Of a stretch of DNA of 64,000 nucleotides, positions 34,539-43,526 are shown one piece after another. The notes under the pieces were generated by a model. That model saw only the letters and a list, made by a program, of their open reading frames with translations. It did no database searches and was not told the origin of the DNA. Made by a program: the position numbers and the translations under genes. Source of the DNA: Ancrocorticia sp052089425 (GTDB taxonomy: Bacteria > Actinomycetota > Actinomycetes > Actinomycetales > Actinomycetaceae). The stretch covers positions 5,817-69,816 of the forward strand of contig NZ_JBQCZW010000009.1 in assembly GCF_052089425.1 (NCBI RefSeq), given 5' to 3'. How positions within the stretch are numbered: the stretch's first letter is position 1; each line of letters opens with the position of its first letter.

Positions 34539-35822
34539 ATGCCTGCGGTCATCGTCCTTGGCGCCCAATGGGGAGACGAAGGAAAAGGAAAGGCCACCGA
34601 TCAGCTCGGGACCCGCGCCGATTACGTTGTGAAATACAACGGCGGCAATAATGCGGGGCACACCGTGGTGGTAAACGGGGAAAAGTTCGCGCTACACCTC
34701 TTGCCGGGCGGGATACTCTCGCCCACGTGTACGCCGGTGATTGGCAACGGGGTTGTTGTTGATCTGGGGGTTCTGTTTGAGGAAATCGGGGATCTGGACT
34801 CGCGCGGGATCGATACATCCCGGCTCAAGATCTCGGCCAATGCACACATCATTACCGCCTATACGCGCACGATGGATGCGCTGTCAGAAATCGCGCTGGG
34901 TGACAAGAAGATCGGCACCACCGGCCGCGGGATCGGGCCAACATACGCGGACAAGGTATCGCGTTCTGGTATTCGCGTGCAGGACCTGTTCCACGAGGAT
35001 GAGCTGCGGGCCAAGGTAGAGGCTGCTCTAGCCCAGAAGAACATCCTGCTTAAGGAATACGGTGCGGAGCAATTCGAAACCGATGCGGTCGTGGCCGATC
35101 TGCTCTCATATGCGGATCGCGTGCGGCCAATGGTTATCGATACCACGCTGGAGCTGAACAACGGGTTGGATGACGGCAAGACCATCGTGTTCGAGGGTGG
35201 CCAATCCACCATGCTGGACATTGATCATGGCACGTACCCATACGTAACCTCCTCCAACCCCACAGCCGGCGGTGCATGCACCGGAACCGGCGTAGGGCCA
35301 ACGAAGATCGATCGCGTGATCGGCGTTGCCAAGGCCTACATCACCCGCGTTGGCGAGGGGCCGTTCCCCACCGAATTGCTGGACGAATCCGGTGACTGGC
35401 TACGCGAGCAGGGTCACGAATACGGTGTGACAACCGGGCGCCCGCGCCGCTGCGGCTGGTATGACGCCCCGGTTGTACGCTACTCCTCGCGCGTCAATGG
35501 GCTGACTGACATCGCGCTCACCAAGCTGGACGTGCTGGGCGGGCTCGATCAGATCCCCGTGTGCGTTGCCTACGAAGTGAACGGGGAACGCGTGGACGAA
35601 GTCCCAGCCTTCGCCGCTGATTTCGCTGCCGCCACGCCGATCTACGAATACCGGCCCGGCTGGAGCGAAGATATCTCCGAGTGTCGCACCTTCGAGGACC
35701 TCCCGCAGGCCGCTCAGGATTATGTGCTGTACCTCGAGGAAGTGTCGCGCTGCCGCATCAGCGTGATCGGGGTTGGCGCAGGGCGCGAGGCCACCATCGT
35801 TCGTCAGGATCTGCTGGACTGA
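34539..35822 (+). CDS. purA: Adenylosuccinate synthetase
   Basis: A 427-residue enzyme joining IMP and aspartate with GTP to form adenylosuccinate, first step from IMP to AMP. It begins MPAVIVLGAQWGDEGKGKATD, the phosphate-binding glycine loop with catalytic Asp13. The IMP region is NGGNNAGHTV with catalytic His near 41. GTTGRGIGPTYADK, FEGGQSTMLDIDHGTYPYVTSSN and TGRPRRCGWYD are also family marks. The ATG at 34539 is chosen over an in-frame ATG 15 bases upstream because AAGGAGAG fits it and the protein then starts as the family does. A perfect hairpin terminator follows. Confidence 0.97.
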   Translation: MPAVIVLGAQWGDEGKGKATDQLGTRADYVVKYNGGNNAGHTVVVNGEKFALHLLPGGILSPTCTPVIGNGVVVDLGVLFEEIGDLDSRGIDTSRLKISANAHIITAYTRTMDALSEIALGDKKIGTTGRGIGPTYADKVSRSGIRVQDLFHEDELRAKVEAALAQKNILLKEYGAEQFETDAVVADLLSYADRVRPMVIDTTLELNNGLDDGKTIVFEGGQSTMLDIDHGTYPYVTSSNPTAGGACTGTGVGPTKIDRVIGVAKAYITRVGEGPFPTELLDESGDWLREQGHEYGVTTGRPRRCGWYDAPVVRYSSRVNGLTDIALTKLDVLGGLDQIPVCVAYEVNGERVDEVPAFAADFAAATPIYEYRPGWSEDISECRTFEDLPQAAQDYVLYLEEVSRCRISVIGVGAGREATIVRQDLLD

Positions 35823-35840
35823 TTCGGCGGGTAGTCATAT

Positions 35841-35879
35841 GAAGGAGGGGAGCAGCTCGCTGAGCTGCTCCCCTCCTTC
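35841..35879. terminator. Bidirectional hairpin between purA and the lipoprotein gene
   Basis: An 18-base perfect stem, GAAGGAGGGGAGCAGCTC with GAGCTGCTCCCCTCCTTC, and a 3-base loop. It lies between two convergent genes. No long T-run follows, but stem stability is very high. Confidence 0.8.
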
Positions 35880-35907
35880 GCAGTGCCGGTGTTTGCCAGC
35901 TAACTAC

Positions 35908-37035
35908 CTATTGCTGGGTCCATCCGCCATTTTGGCCGTTCTGACCGGGCTGGCCTTCTTGGCCGGGCTGGGGCTGGCCGAACTGCTGGGTTGGCTGCCC
36001 ACCTTGCTGGCCAGGCTGGGGCTGGCCAAATTGTTGGGTTGGTTGACCGGGCTGGCCGAACTGCTGAGTCGGTTGGCCGCCTTGACCGGACTGGTCTGGT
36101 TGGCCAAACTGCTGTGTCGGCTGGCCGTAGGGGGCCTGACCTGGGGCTGGCTGGCCGTAGCCGGCCTGAGGCTGTCCGGGTTGGCCGTAAGGGGTTTGAC
36201 CGTAGGGCGGCTGGCCGGGACCACCGGGGTAGCCGCCGTCGTTCTTATTCTTCTTGCCCCGAGTAAGGAAGAAGATGATCAGGCCGATGAGGAGAACAGC
36301 GCCCACACCGATCAGGATCCACGCCCAGATGGGGAAGCCGTCAGAATCGCTATTCTGTGAATCAGTTGTATTGCCGTCGGCACCGGGGCCTGGCACGGGG
36401 GTTCCTGCAACTGGGTCGGGCACTGTTTGGCCTTGGCTAGGAGCAGGTGCAGGTGCGGGAGCTCCGCCACCGCCGCCGCCAGACTTCGCGCCAGTTACCG
36501 AAATGCCGCTGCTGAGGATGTTGTAATCCGAATACGATACGGTGCTTCCACTGATGGAACCGCCATTCGTTGCGTCCGTGATCTCGCCAGGCATGGTGAC
36601 ATTGAATGTGAAGTCAAGCCCGCCGAGTTCTTCCAGATCCTCGTCGGTGAAGTCTTCCATGTCCATATCATCGGCCGTGATGTTCAAGGTGAAGCTATCA
36701 CCATTGTCGATGAGTACTTCACCGTCTACTGCATCCGGTGTGCTCATGATGAAGCGGCAACCGAGGTTGCTGCCCTCACTGATGTCTTCAATATCGAAGC
36801 TTCCTCCGGGAATCAGGTCATCTCCCTCGCCTGAAACCTCGCTCTGCATCATGTCGCAGGTGATGCCAGAGTCCGCCATCATGCCCGTGGTATCAACCAT
36901 GTCCATGGTCATGGTCATGCCGCCATCTTCGGTGATCTCCACCGTGTTGGCTGACTGACAGGCGGACAGAAGGAGTGCGGCGGGGAGTAAGACTCCCGCC
37001 ATCACTCTCCCTTTGCGCGAATGTGTTGATGTCAT
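35908..37035 (-). CDS. LppM-like lipoprotein with Gln/Gly/Pro repeat tail
   Basis: A 375-residue protein with a lipoprotein signal peptide (VMAGVLLPAALLLSAC, lipobox LSAC) and an extracellular LppM-type domain to about residue 180. This is Met- and Asp-rich (ITEDGGMTMTMDMVDTTGMM) and carries the NGGSISGSTVSY motif. A Gly/Pro/Ala linker and one membrane helix follow (about 225-247), then KKNKND and a cytoplasmic tail of repeated QPTQQFGQP units (four copies). Having both a lipid anchor and a membrane helix matches LppM of mycobacteria, which is involved in envelope lipid traffic. The next gene upstream is a paralogue with the same layout, so this is a tandem duplication. Confidence 0.75.
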   Translation of the reverse strand: MTSTHSRKGRVMAGVLLPAALLLSACQSANTVEITEDGGMTMTMDMVDTTGMMADSGITCDMMQSEVSGEGDDLIPGGSFDIEDISEGSNLGCRFIMSTPDAVDGEVLIDNGDSFTLNITADDMDMEDFTDEDLEELGGLDFTFNVTMPGEITDATNGGSISGSTVSYSDYNILSSGISVTGAKSGGGGGGAPAPAPAPSQGQTVPDPVAGTPVPGPGADGNTTDSQNSDSDGFPIWAWILIGVGAVLLIGLIIFFLTRGKKNKNDGGYPGGPGQPPYGQTPYGQPGQPQAGYGQPAPGQAPYGQPTQQFGQPDQSGQGGQPTQQFGQPGQPTQQFGQPQPGQQGGQPTQQFGQPQPGQEGQPGQNGQNGGWTQQ

Positions 37036-37111
37036 ACCGTCTACCTGCTCTCTCATCTGTGGTGGTATGGCACGCCCGGGAATGATGCCCGGCGCGTGGG
37101 GTGGAACCTAG

Positions 37112-38116
37112 CTAGTTCTGAGGGCTGCCAGAGCTTGGCTGCGAAGGGCCGGTTCCGTCCTGTTGGTTGGGAGGGGTCTGGTGGTCTTGGCCGTATTGCA
37201 ATGGCTCTTGGCCGCCAGGCTGTGGGTGTCCGAACTGTTGTGGTGCCTGACCGGGCTGCTCGAACTGTGAAGGATTGACGTACGGCGCGCCGCCTTGGAT
37301 CGGATTGGCCGGAGCTCCATATGCCGTGCGGCCGTCAGGAACGTAGCCGCCGGGGACTCGAGGATCTCCCTCGCCACCGCGGTTCTTGTTACGAGCTCTC
37401 ATGAAGTAGATGAATACGCCGATCAGGGCAAGAACAGCAACCACCAGAAGGATCCACACCCATACGTCAACGCCAGAATCTTCATCGGATTCCGCATCTG
37501 TTGGTTCTGCCGCTGGGTTCTGTGCGGTTGCAGTTTGCTCGCCGCCCGCGGGAGTTGTCGCTTCTGCGGATGGGGTTGCCGGCGCTGGGGCTCCGGGCGC
37601 GCCACCCGTGGCCGAGACTCCCTCACTCAGGGTGTCGTAGCCTTCCCATGTCACGGTATTGCCATCGATCTGGCCACCGTTGCTGGCTTCGGACACGTTG
37701 CCCGGGAACTCCATGGTGAACGTGGAATCGATATTTCCGAACTGTTCAATCTGTGAAGAGTCATTGAAGGCAGTCCAGAATTCTTCTGGGATGTCCATTG
37801 TGTAGGAGTCACCTGACGTGGTGACCGCCATGCTGTAGAACTCCTGATCAAACGTTCCGGTGAACCGGCACGAAAGCGGGTCCGAGCCAAGATCATCAAT
37901 AACAACGTCTGAGAGGTAAGGGAAACCCCCTTCGAAGTTCTCCTCAAAGTCCGCACAGGTCATACCTGCGGCCAAACCTTCATCGTCCTCCATTTCGAGG
38001 GAGATGGAGATCGTTTCATCTTCACTGAGGCTCAACGTGGTGCCCACCTGACATGCACCGAGGAGCGCGGCAGCGGGTATCACGGCGAGAACAAGTTTCT
38101 TGCGCTGTGAGATCAT
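37112..38116 (-). CDS. LppM-like lipoprotein, paralogue of the downstream gene
   Basis: A 334-residue protein with the same architecture as its neighbour. Signal peptide MISQRKKLVLAVIPAAALLG ends in lipobox LGAC. The LppM-type domain runs to about residue 165 with SLSEDETISISLEM, NGGQIDGNTVTWEGYDTLSEG and conserved Cys near 52 and 82. An Ala/Pro/Glu linker, one membrane helix (about 218-240) and a Pro/Gln/Gly tail with QFEQPGQAPQQFGHPQPGGQ complete it. The start is the ATG with the basic N-region. The pair is transcribed together, 76 bases apart, and may form a heteromer at the membrane. Function is inferred from LppM only. Confidence 0.75.
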   Translation of the reverse strand: MISQRKKLVLAVIPAAALLGACQVGTTLSLSEDETISISLEMEDDEGLAAGMTCADFEENFEGGFPYLSDVVIDDLGSDPLSCRFTGTFDQEFYSMAVTTSGDSYTMDIPEEFWTAFNDSSQIEQFGNIDSTFTMEFPGNVSEASNGGQIDGNTVTWEGYDTLSEGVSATGGAPGAPAPATPSAEATTPAGGEQTATAQNPAAEPTDAESDEDSGVDVWVWILLVVAVLALIGVFIYFMRARNKNRGGEGDPRVPGGYVPDGRTAYGAPANPIQGGAPYVNPSQFEQPGQAPQQFGHPQPGGQEPLQYGQDHQTPPNQQDGTGPSQPSSGSPQN

Positions 38117-38513
38117 GCCTATACATTACTGATGGACCTAAGTCCTGTCACTCGCGTTGCAAAGTGTGAGAAGACGTCCGCGGATGGGCGAGGTATGTTC
38201 GTCTGATCCGTGTAGTAACCCGGCTCGAAGCACGTCGTGTCGTTTTTGGATTGCCTCGTGGGCCCTTCGAAACCACGTGGTCAGATGTGCATCACTGTGT
38301 GATGCGATGCACGATTCCCTCAAATGGCGTGATTCGGCGGATTTCACAGTGCGTGAGCTTGACGGCGTTTCCGTAAAGTCCATACGTCGGGAAGAAATTG
38401 GGACGAAATACTGTGATATTCGGGTTTGTGATCGGGAACAATAGAACTTGTTCACGCCGCGGTGCCTAGGCGCTACGGCAATGCACATCGCACGCTCTAA
38501 GGAAGGATACGCG
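38117..38513. other. Gene-free region before pckG with a palindrome
   Basis: About 400 bases between two divergent genes with no convincing coding sequence. GAACAA-TAGAAC-TTGTTC (38436-38453) is a perfect inverted repeat with 6-base arms, 60 bases before the pckG start, and may be a regulator site controlling gluconeogenesis. A/T-rich stretches around 38405-38425 could hold the pckG promoter. Confidence 0.4.
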
Positions 38514-40376
38514 ATGACCGACAAGACCTATTCCGTTGAGGATGTTCGCGCCGGTGCTCCGGCCGAAGCCCCCGAGAAGCTCATTGAGTGGGTAACCGAG
38601 CAGGCCAATCTCACGAAGCCCGAGGAGATTTACTGGGCCGATGGTTCCGAAGAAGAGTGGACCCGGCTGACCGATGAAATGGTGGAGTCCGGTACTCTGA
38701 CCCGCCTTAATCCGGAAAAGCGCCCCAATAGCTTCCTCGGCCGTTCCCTTCCCTCAGACGTGGCTCGTGTGGAGTCCCGTACCTTCATCTGCTCCGAGAA
38801 GGAAGAGGATGCTGGCCCCACCAACCATTGGGCAGATCCCGCTGAAATGAAGGCCACCCTGAAGACGGTGTTCGATGGAGCGATGCGCGGCCGCACGATG
38901 TACGTGGTGCCGTTCTCCATGGGCCCGGTTGGCGGCCCGATCTCTCAGGTGGGCATCGAGCTCACTGACTCCGCCTACGTGGTTGTCAACATGAAGATCA
39001 TGACCCGCATGGGCAAGGGTGCTCTCAATGAGATCGCCAATGGCGCTCAGTGGGTTCCCGCCCTGCACTCCGTTGGCTACCCGCTGCGCGATGCCGATGG
39101 CACCGAGCGCCCGGATGTTGCTTGGCCCTGTAACGATGAGAAGTACATTACGCACTTCCCCGAGACCAACGAGATCTTCTCCTACGGCTCCGGTTACGGC
39201 GGCAACGCTCTGCTGGGCAAGAAGTGCTTCGCTCTGCGTATCGCTTCCACGATGGCCCGCCGCGATGGCTGGATGGCCGAGCACATGCTCATCCTCCGCC
39301 TCACCAACGAGAAGACTGGCAAGCAGTTCCACGTAACCGCGGCCTTCCCCTCCGCTTGTGGCAAGACCAACCTTGCGATGCTCCAGCCCACAATCCCCGG
39401 ATACAAGGTATCCACCGTGGGTGACGATATCGCGTGGATGCGCCCAGGCCCCGATGGCCGCCTGTACGCCATCAACCCTGAGGCCGGCTTCTTCGGTGTG
39501 GCACCGGGTACGTCATATGACACCAACCCGATGGCAATGGACACCATGAAGGCCAACTCCATCTTCACCAACGTTGCGCTGACCGACGATGGCGATGTGT
39601 GGTGGGAAGGCATCGACGCCCCGATGCCCGATCACCTGATCGATTGGCACGGCAATGACTTCACCCCGGCTGACGCAGCTGAGGGCAAGGTTGCCGCACA
39701 CGCCAATTCCCGTTTCACGGTTCCCGCTTCGCAGTGCCCGATTATCTGCGAGGATTGGGAAGCTCCTCAGGGTGTGCCGATTGATGCCATCCTGTTCGGT
39801 GGCCGCCGCGCAACGAACGTCCCGTTGGTTGCTGAGCAGTACGATCCGGCCCACGGCGTGTTCATCGGCGCTTCGGTTGCCTCCGAGGTCACCGCAGCTG
39901 CAACGGACGTCAAGGCTGGCTCGCTCCGCCACGATCCGTTCGCCATGCTCCCATTCTGTGGCTACAACATGGCCGATTACTGGGGTCACTGGCTCGAGAT
40001 GCAGGACAAGCTGGGCGAGAACTTCCCGAAGGTCTACCAGGTCAACTGGTTCCGTAAGACCGATGAAGGCAAGTTCATGTGGCCGGGCTTCGGCGAGAAC
40101 TCCCGTGTTCTTGACTGGGTTGTCCGCCGCGCCGCTGGCGAAGTTGAGGCAGAGGACGGCGTGACCGGCCGCTACCCCAAGTTCGAGGACTTCAACTTGG
40201 ACGGCATCGATGTGGATCGCGCGAAGTGGGATGCCCTCTTCGAGATCGATCCCGATGCATGGGCGGCAGAGATCGACGACACGGAGGAGTACTTCTCCCA
40301 GTTCGGCGATAAGCTGCCTGCTGAAATCACCAAGGAGCTCGGCAAGTTCCGCGATCGCATCGCAGCTGCTCGCTAA
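38514..40376 (+). CDS. pckG: Phosphoenolpyruvate carboxykinase (GTP)
   Basis: A 620-residue GTP-type PEPCK, converting oxaloacetate to PEP in gluconeogenesis or PEP plus CO2 to oxaloacetate in mixed-acid metabolism. The phosphate loop is FPSACGKTNLAML near residue 283 with the reactive Cys. Other marks: GDDIAWMRPGPDGRLYAINPEAGFFGVAPGTS (metal Asp and substrate contacts), FGGRRATNVPLV and NWFRK (guanine and PEP binding). Length and motifs separate it from the ATP-type enzyme. AAGGAAGG precedes ATG 38514; in-frame ATGs upstream lack support. A terminator follows. Confidence 0.97.
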   Translation: MTDKTYSVEDVRAGAPAEAPEKLIEWVTEQANLTKPEEIYWADGSEEEWTRLTDEMVESGTLTRLNPEKRPNSFLGRSLPSDVARVESRTFICSEKEEDAGPTNHWADPAEMKATLKTVFDGAMRGRTMYVVPFSMGPVGGPISQVGIELTDSAYVVVNMKIMTRMGKGALNEIANGAQWVPALHSVGYPLRDADGTERPDVAWPCNDEKYITHFPETNEIFSYGSGYGGNALLGKKCFALRIASTMARRDGWMAEHMLILRLTNEKTGKQFHVTAAFPSACGKTNLAMLQPTIPGYKVSTVGDDIAWMRPGPDGRLYAINPEAGFFGVAPGTSYDTNPMAMDTMKANSIFTNVALTDDGDVWWEGIDAPMPDHLIDWHGNDFTPADAAEGKVAAHANSRFTVPASQCPIICEDWEAPQGVPIDAILFGGRRATNVPLVAEQYDPAHGVFIGASVASEVTAAATDVKAGSLRHDPFAMLPFCGYNMADYWGHWLEMQDKLGENFPKVYQVNWFRKTDEGKFMWPGFGENSRVLDWVVRRAAGEVEAEDGVTGRYPKFEDFNLDGIDVDRAKWDALFEIDPDAWAAEIDDTEEYFSQFGDKLPAEITKELGKFRDRIAAAR

Positions 40377-40391
40377 TCTCTAACACCAAAT

Positions 40392-40424
40392 CGTGGGGTC
40401 CGGTAGTTGCCGGGCCCCACGTTT
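40392..40424 (+). terminator. pckG terminator
   Basis: CGTGGGGTCCGG pairs with CCGGGCCCCACG (one G-U) over a 6-base loop, followed by TTT, 15 bases after the pckG stop. Confidence 0.8.
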
Positions 40425-40446
40425 GCATGTGGGTGGGTTTTCTGGT

Positions 40447-40478
40447 TTCTTGACGACGACGGCGGAGCCTCCCGTACG
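40447..40478 (+). repeat. GACGACGACGG dispersed element, single arm
   Basis: TTCTTGACGACGACGGCGGAGCC is followed by TCCCGTACG, the same order as the right halves of the elements at 17311-17340 and 34391-34417. It lies between convergent genes. Confidence 0.5.
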
Positions 40479-40504
40479 CAACCGCGGTTCGGCTGGACGG
40501 TGGT

Positions 40505-41524
40505 TTAGAGAACGATGTCTTGAGCCTCGGGCCCGCACAGCACGAGGATGGCTGCAGCGTTGAAGGCGGCCGCTGTTGCGGTGATCTGCTCGGGTGTCCA
40601 GTGCAGCTCGATCTCGTGGGCAGAGGCCGTGTTTGTTAAGAACGTGCTGATTTCTGGCAAGGCCCAGACATCCACGCAGAACGCTTGGGGGTGCCCAGTG
40701 GGGCTGGCATTCTGGGCGCCCGAGGCGTCAGATTGGCTGGGTATCGATGCGCTGGCGAGGGCGCCGGTGATGGCATCGCGCCTGATGACAGTGTGCGCCC
40801 GCGTATTGGCCACCACGGCCACTTCGCGATGCGGCCCCGTCACAACAGGAATGCGTTCGGTCGAATAATTCGCAAGAATTTGCACCAGTTCCTCCCCCGA
40901 GGGAACTTCGCTGGCCAACCGGGAGGCGTGGTCCAGAGCGTCAACCGGAACCTTTCGCGGATCAATGCCCCACCGGGACAGGATGGTGGTGATACCCTCC
41001 GGGCGTTTGCCGAGCAGGTGGAGGATCGCTCCCAGAGAGTCGGCGGCACCACAACCAGCGGCGCCGGGACCGTGGGAATCTGCGCGGTGATCAGATACGG
41101 GAAGCCCGGCCTGCCGGAGGGCGTCACACGTATTCGCCAGCCACGTAGCCAAGGCGTTGTGAACCTCAGTATTCGGCGCCGCCTGTGAATGGAGCGATGC
41201 CGTGGCCGGCGGCCCGGAGTAGTCGCGGCTGAGCTCACCGAGGCCGTAGCCGGTGTTTCGAGCTCCTAGAACAGAGGATTGGAAAATCTTGGTGAGGAGA
41301 AGATCCGCCACCCACGTGGTGAGTGTGCCTCCCGCAACCTGTGGTGCATGTGATTTCGGGTGTGATGCATACGGGCGTCCGTCAATGCACATGGACGGGT
41401 AATCTGAGGCAGGCTGTGCCAGCATCTGCTCGGGACTATTCGCCATGATCCGCAACGCCGTGGCGACGGCAGGGGCATCCTGTGGTGTTGGCTGAAGCGA
41501 ACCGATCGCGCCGTAGAGAGTCAT
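40505..41524 (-). CDS. Protein with CxDxR and H...C motifs, unknown function
   Basis: A 339-residue cytoplasmic protein. Notable are MCIDGRPYASHPKSHAPQVAGG near residue 45, which contains Cys-x-Asp-x-Arg, and DSHGPGAAGCGAADSLG near residue 150, with a His and a Cys. In beta-carbonic anhydrases CxDxR and HxxC supply the zinc ligands and the Asp-Arg pair; the spacing here differs (H-x6-C), so this is a resemblance and not an assignment. The same CIDGR...CGA layout is remembered from uncharacterised actinobacterial and Saccharibacteria proteins. The last third has a second domain (VVTGPHREVAVVANTRAHTVI). TAAAGT six bases before the ATG suggests a leaderless transcript. Confidence 0.6.
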   Translation of the reverse strand: MTLYGAIGSLQPTPQDAPAVATALRIMANSPEQMLAQPASDYPSMCIDGRPYASHPKSHAPQVAGGTLTTWVADLLLTKIFQSSVLGARNTGYGLGELSRDYSGPPATASLHSQAAPNTEVHNALATWLANTCDALRQAGLPVSDHRADSHGPGAAGCGAADSLGAILHLLGKRPEGITTILSRWGIDPRKVPVDALDHASRLASEVPSGEELVQILANYSTERIPVVTGPHREVAVVANTRAHTVIRRDAITGALASASIPSQSDASGAQNASPTGHPQAFCVDVWALPEISTFLTNTASAHEIELHWTPEQITATAAAFNAAAILVLCGPEAQDIVL

Positions 41525-41577
41525 GGGATAACTTTAGCCACTCAACGTCAGCGCTAGTGTTAACCATGAAAATGTGA

Positions 41578-41604
41578 AAGCCGGCTACCTTGGGCAGCCG
41601 GCTT
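41578..41604 (-). terminator. Terminator after the 42-residue small ORF
   Basis: On the minus strand AAGCCGGCT and AGCCGGCTT form a 9-base perfect stem with a 9-base loop, followed by TCACATTTTC. It starts 22 bases after the small ORF's stop. Confidence 0.65.
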
Positions 41605-41625
41605 ATCAACTCAACGAGGCAACGC

Positions 41626-41754
41626 TCACCGAATCAGAGTGGGGGAGGGCCTGTGCATGAACACAGGCATGATCCGTGGTTCCCATTCGTGCCGGGGGTT
41701 GGACTTATGTAGAGCTGCTAGAAAATTGACGACGCGCTTGATTGTGGTGCGCAT
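41626..41754 (-). CDS. Small basic protein, 42 residues
   Basis: A short frame starting MRTTIKRVVNFLAALHKSN and ending FMHRPSPTLIR. It has GGAAGG nine bases before the ATG, a plausible -10 (TAGGAT, about 60 bases upstream on the minus strand) and its own hairpin terminator, which together make translation likely. The protein is strongly basic (about ten Arg, Lys and His) with a short amphipathic N-terminal helix. No family was recognised. It stands alone in a 630-base gap between the CxDxR gene and purD. Confidence 0.5.
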   Translation of the reverse strand: MRTTIKRVVNFLAALHKSNPRHEWEPRIMPVFMHRPSPTLIR

Positions 41755-41759
41755 GCAAT

Positions 41760-42154
41760 AACCGCCTTCCGCTTGTGACAGATAACCGATCGTGTGAAAC
41801 TATCCTAGCATAGGGTATCGCCTACTTGTAGGGCTAGCTTGCACCCGTATGAGGCTGGACACGAATACCTAGGAACCCTGAATAACTACGCATTGAGTGT
41901 ATAAGTTTTCATGGCGTTTGTCGCATTTAATCTCCTACCGGCTACGATGGGCAGCAGGAGAACCTCCGGTTACTTTGCGCGAGGAGAACTTGACTCTCTC
42001 ATAGCATGGAATTGATACAACCCACAGCTCGATCACCCAAAGCTCTCCATACTGCCAACGTTGCGTGTTCTGACATGAGAGACAAACAGGTTCGAAAACA
42101 ATCCAAACTCTGAAACGGGTGAATTCTCAGGGGGTGCTCGCATAGGCTAAAGGG
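41760..42154. other. Gene-free region upstream of purD
   Basis: No coding sequence, tRNA or known riboswitch shape was recognised. The last bases hold TAGGCT (42143-42148), six bases before the purD GTG, probably the purD -10 box. Confidence 0.4.
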
Positions 42155-43438
42155 GTGAAGATCCTTCTTATCGGTTCAGGGGGCCGCGAGCATGCATTAG
42201 CACTCGCCCTCCGAAGGGACCCAGCCGTCACCGAACTACTCATTGCTCCGGGCAATCCGGGTACTGCCGTACTTGGTGAGAACATTGACGTGGACATCTT
42301 GGATGGCGGTGCCATTGTGGAACTGGCACAGGACCAAGATGTGGATCTTGTTGTTGTTGGGCCGGAAGCTCCACTAGTCGCCGGAATTGCCGATGAGGTA
42401 AGGGCAGCTGGCATTGCCGTATTTGGGCCGGGGCAAGAGGCTGCCCGCCTCGAGGGGTCCAAGGCTTTCGCCAAGGAGATCATGGCTGTGGCTGATGTGC
42501 CAACCGCGATGGCGCGCGTGTGTACAACGGCAGATCAGGTGGAGGATGCCCTTGACACGTTTGGCCCGCCTTTCGTAGTAAAGGATGATGGTCTGGCGGC
42601 AGGCAAGGGTGTTGTTGTCACGTCGGATCGTTCACAAGCCCTGAGCCATGCGCACGCATGCTTGGCAAAGGACGAAGGGGACCGCACCACCAAGGGGCAG
42701 CCAGCCGTGGTGATCGAGGAGTATCTGGACGGCCCCGAACTCTCTCTGTTCTGCGTGTGTGACGGCAAGAATGTTGTTCCGCTGATGCCGGCTCAGGATT
42801 TCAAGCGTGCGTTCGATGGCAACGAGGGCCCCAACACGGGTGGTATGGGTTCCTATGCGCCGCTTCCGTGGATTCCGGATGGTCTAGTTGATGAGGTTGT
42901 GGCCCGCGTTGCTCAACCAGTAGTGGACGAAATGGCCCATCGGGGCACCCCCTTCATTGGCCTTTTGTACTGCGGGCTGGCGCTCACCTCACGAGGGCTA
43001 CGCGTGGTGGAATTCAATGTTCGCTTTGGTGATCCAGAAACCCAAGTGGTGCTTCCCCTCCTCAAGACTCCGTTGGGGACACTCCTCATGAGTGCTGCAC
43101 AGGGACGCTTGAGCGGTTCTCCACTGAGGTGGAGCGATGGCGCTGCGGTGGACGTGGTGCTTGCTGCCCACGGCTACCCCGGCAAGGTGCGCACCGGCGA
43201 TACGGTCCGTGGGCTAGACGCGGCGGCACAGGTTCCGGGCGTGGATATCATTCATGCCGGAACAGCTGTTCGTCAGGACCATGTGGTTTCGGCCGGGGGG
43301 CGTGTTCTTGCGGTTGTGGCCAGCGCGGACAGTCCCGAGGCTGCACGGGAAGCCGTGTACCAAGCGGTGGAGCGGATTGTGCTGGAGGGATCGCACTACC
43401 GAACCGATATTGGCGGGCAAGGAATTGCCACACAATAA
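42155..43438 (+). CDS. purD: Phosphoribosylamine-glycine ligase (GAR synthetase)
   Basis: A 427-residue ATP-grasp enzyme for the second step of purine synthesis. MKILLIGSGGREHALALAL is the N-terminal loop, VVVGPEAPLVAGIAD the substrate site, and FGPGQEAARLEGSKAFAKEIM typical of PurD. The ATP-grasp core shows VVKDDGLAAGKGVVV, IEEYLDGPELSLF, NTGGMGSYAP and EFNVRFGDPETQ (metal ligands). It begins with GTG. No ribosome binding site is visible, while TAGGCT lies six bases upstream, so the first gene of this purine run is probably read from a leaderless mRNA. Confidence 0.96.
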   Translation: MKILLIGSGGREHALALALRRDPAVTELLIAPGNPGTAVLGENIDVDILDGGAIVELAQDQDVDLVVVGPEAPLVAGIADEVRAAGIAVFGPGQEAARLEGSKAFAKEIMAVADVPTAMARVCTTADQVEDALDTFGPPFVVKDDGLAAGKGVVVTSDRSQALSHAHACLAKDEGDRTTKGQPAVVIEEYLDGPELSLFCVCDGKNVVPLMPAQDFKRAFDGNEGPNTGGMGSYAPLPWIPDGLVDEVVARVAQPVVDEMAHRGTPFIGLLYCGLALTSRGLRVVEFNVRFGDPETQVVLPLLKTPLGTLLMSAAQGRLSGSPLRWSDGAAVDVVLAAHGYPGKVRTGDTVRGLDAAAQVPGVDIIHAGTAVRQDHVVSAGGRVLAVVASADSPEAAREAVYQAVERIVLEGSHYRTDIGGQGIATQ

Positions 43439-43526
43439 GAACGTACGTACACCCATCGGAAACGTCAGATATACACCAAAAGCTGCGGCACAAACTGCAG
43501 CCAAACATCACGAATAGAAAGTGATC

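Noticed and set aside
38138..38524. Minus-strand open frame of 128 codons before pckG
   Set aside because: No ribosome binding site, unlikely composition (many Ser, Arg, His, Cys) and overlap with the pckG start region; judged non-coding.
42000..42154. Purine or other riboswitch before purD
   Set aside because: No conserved riboswitch core was recognised, and the -10 box six bases from the start leaves no leader for one.
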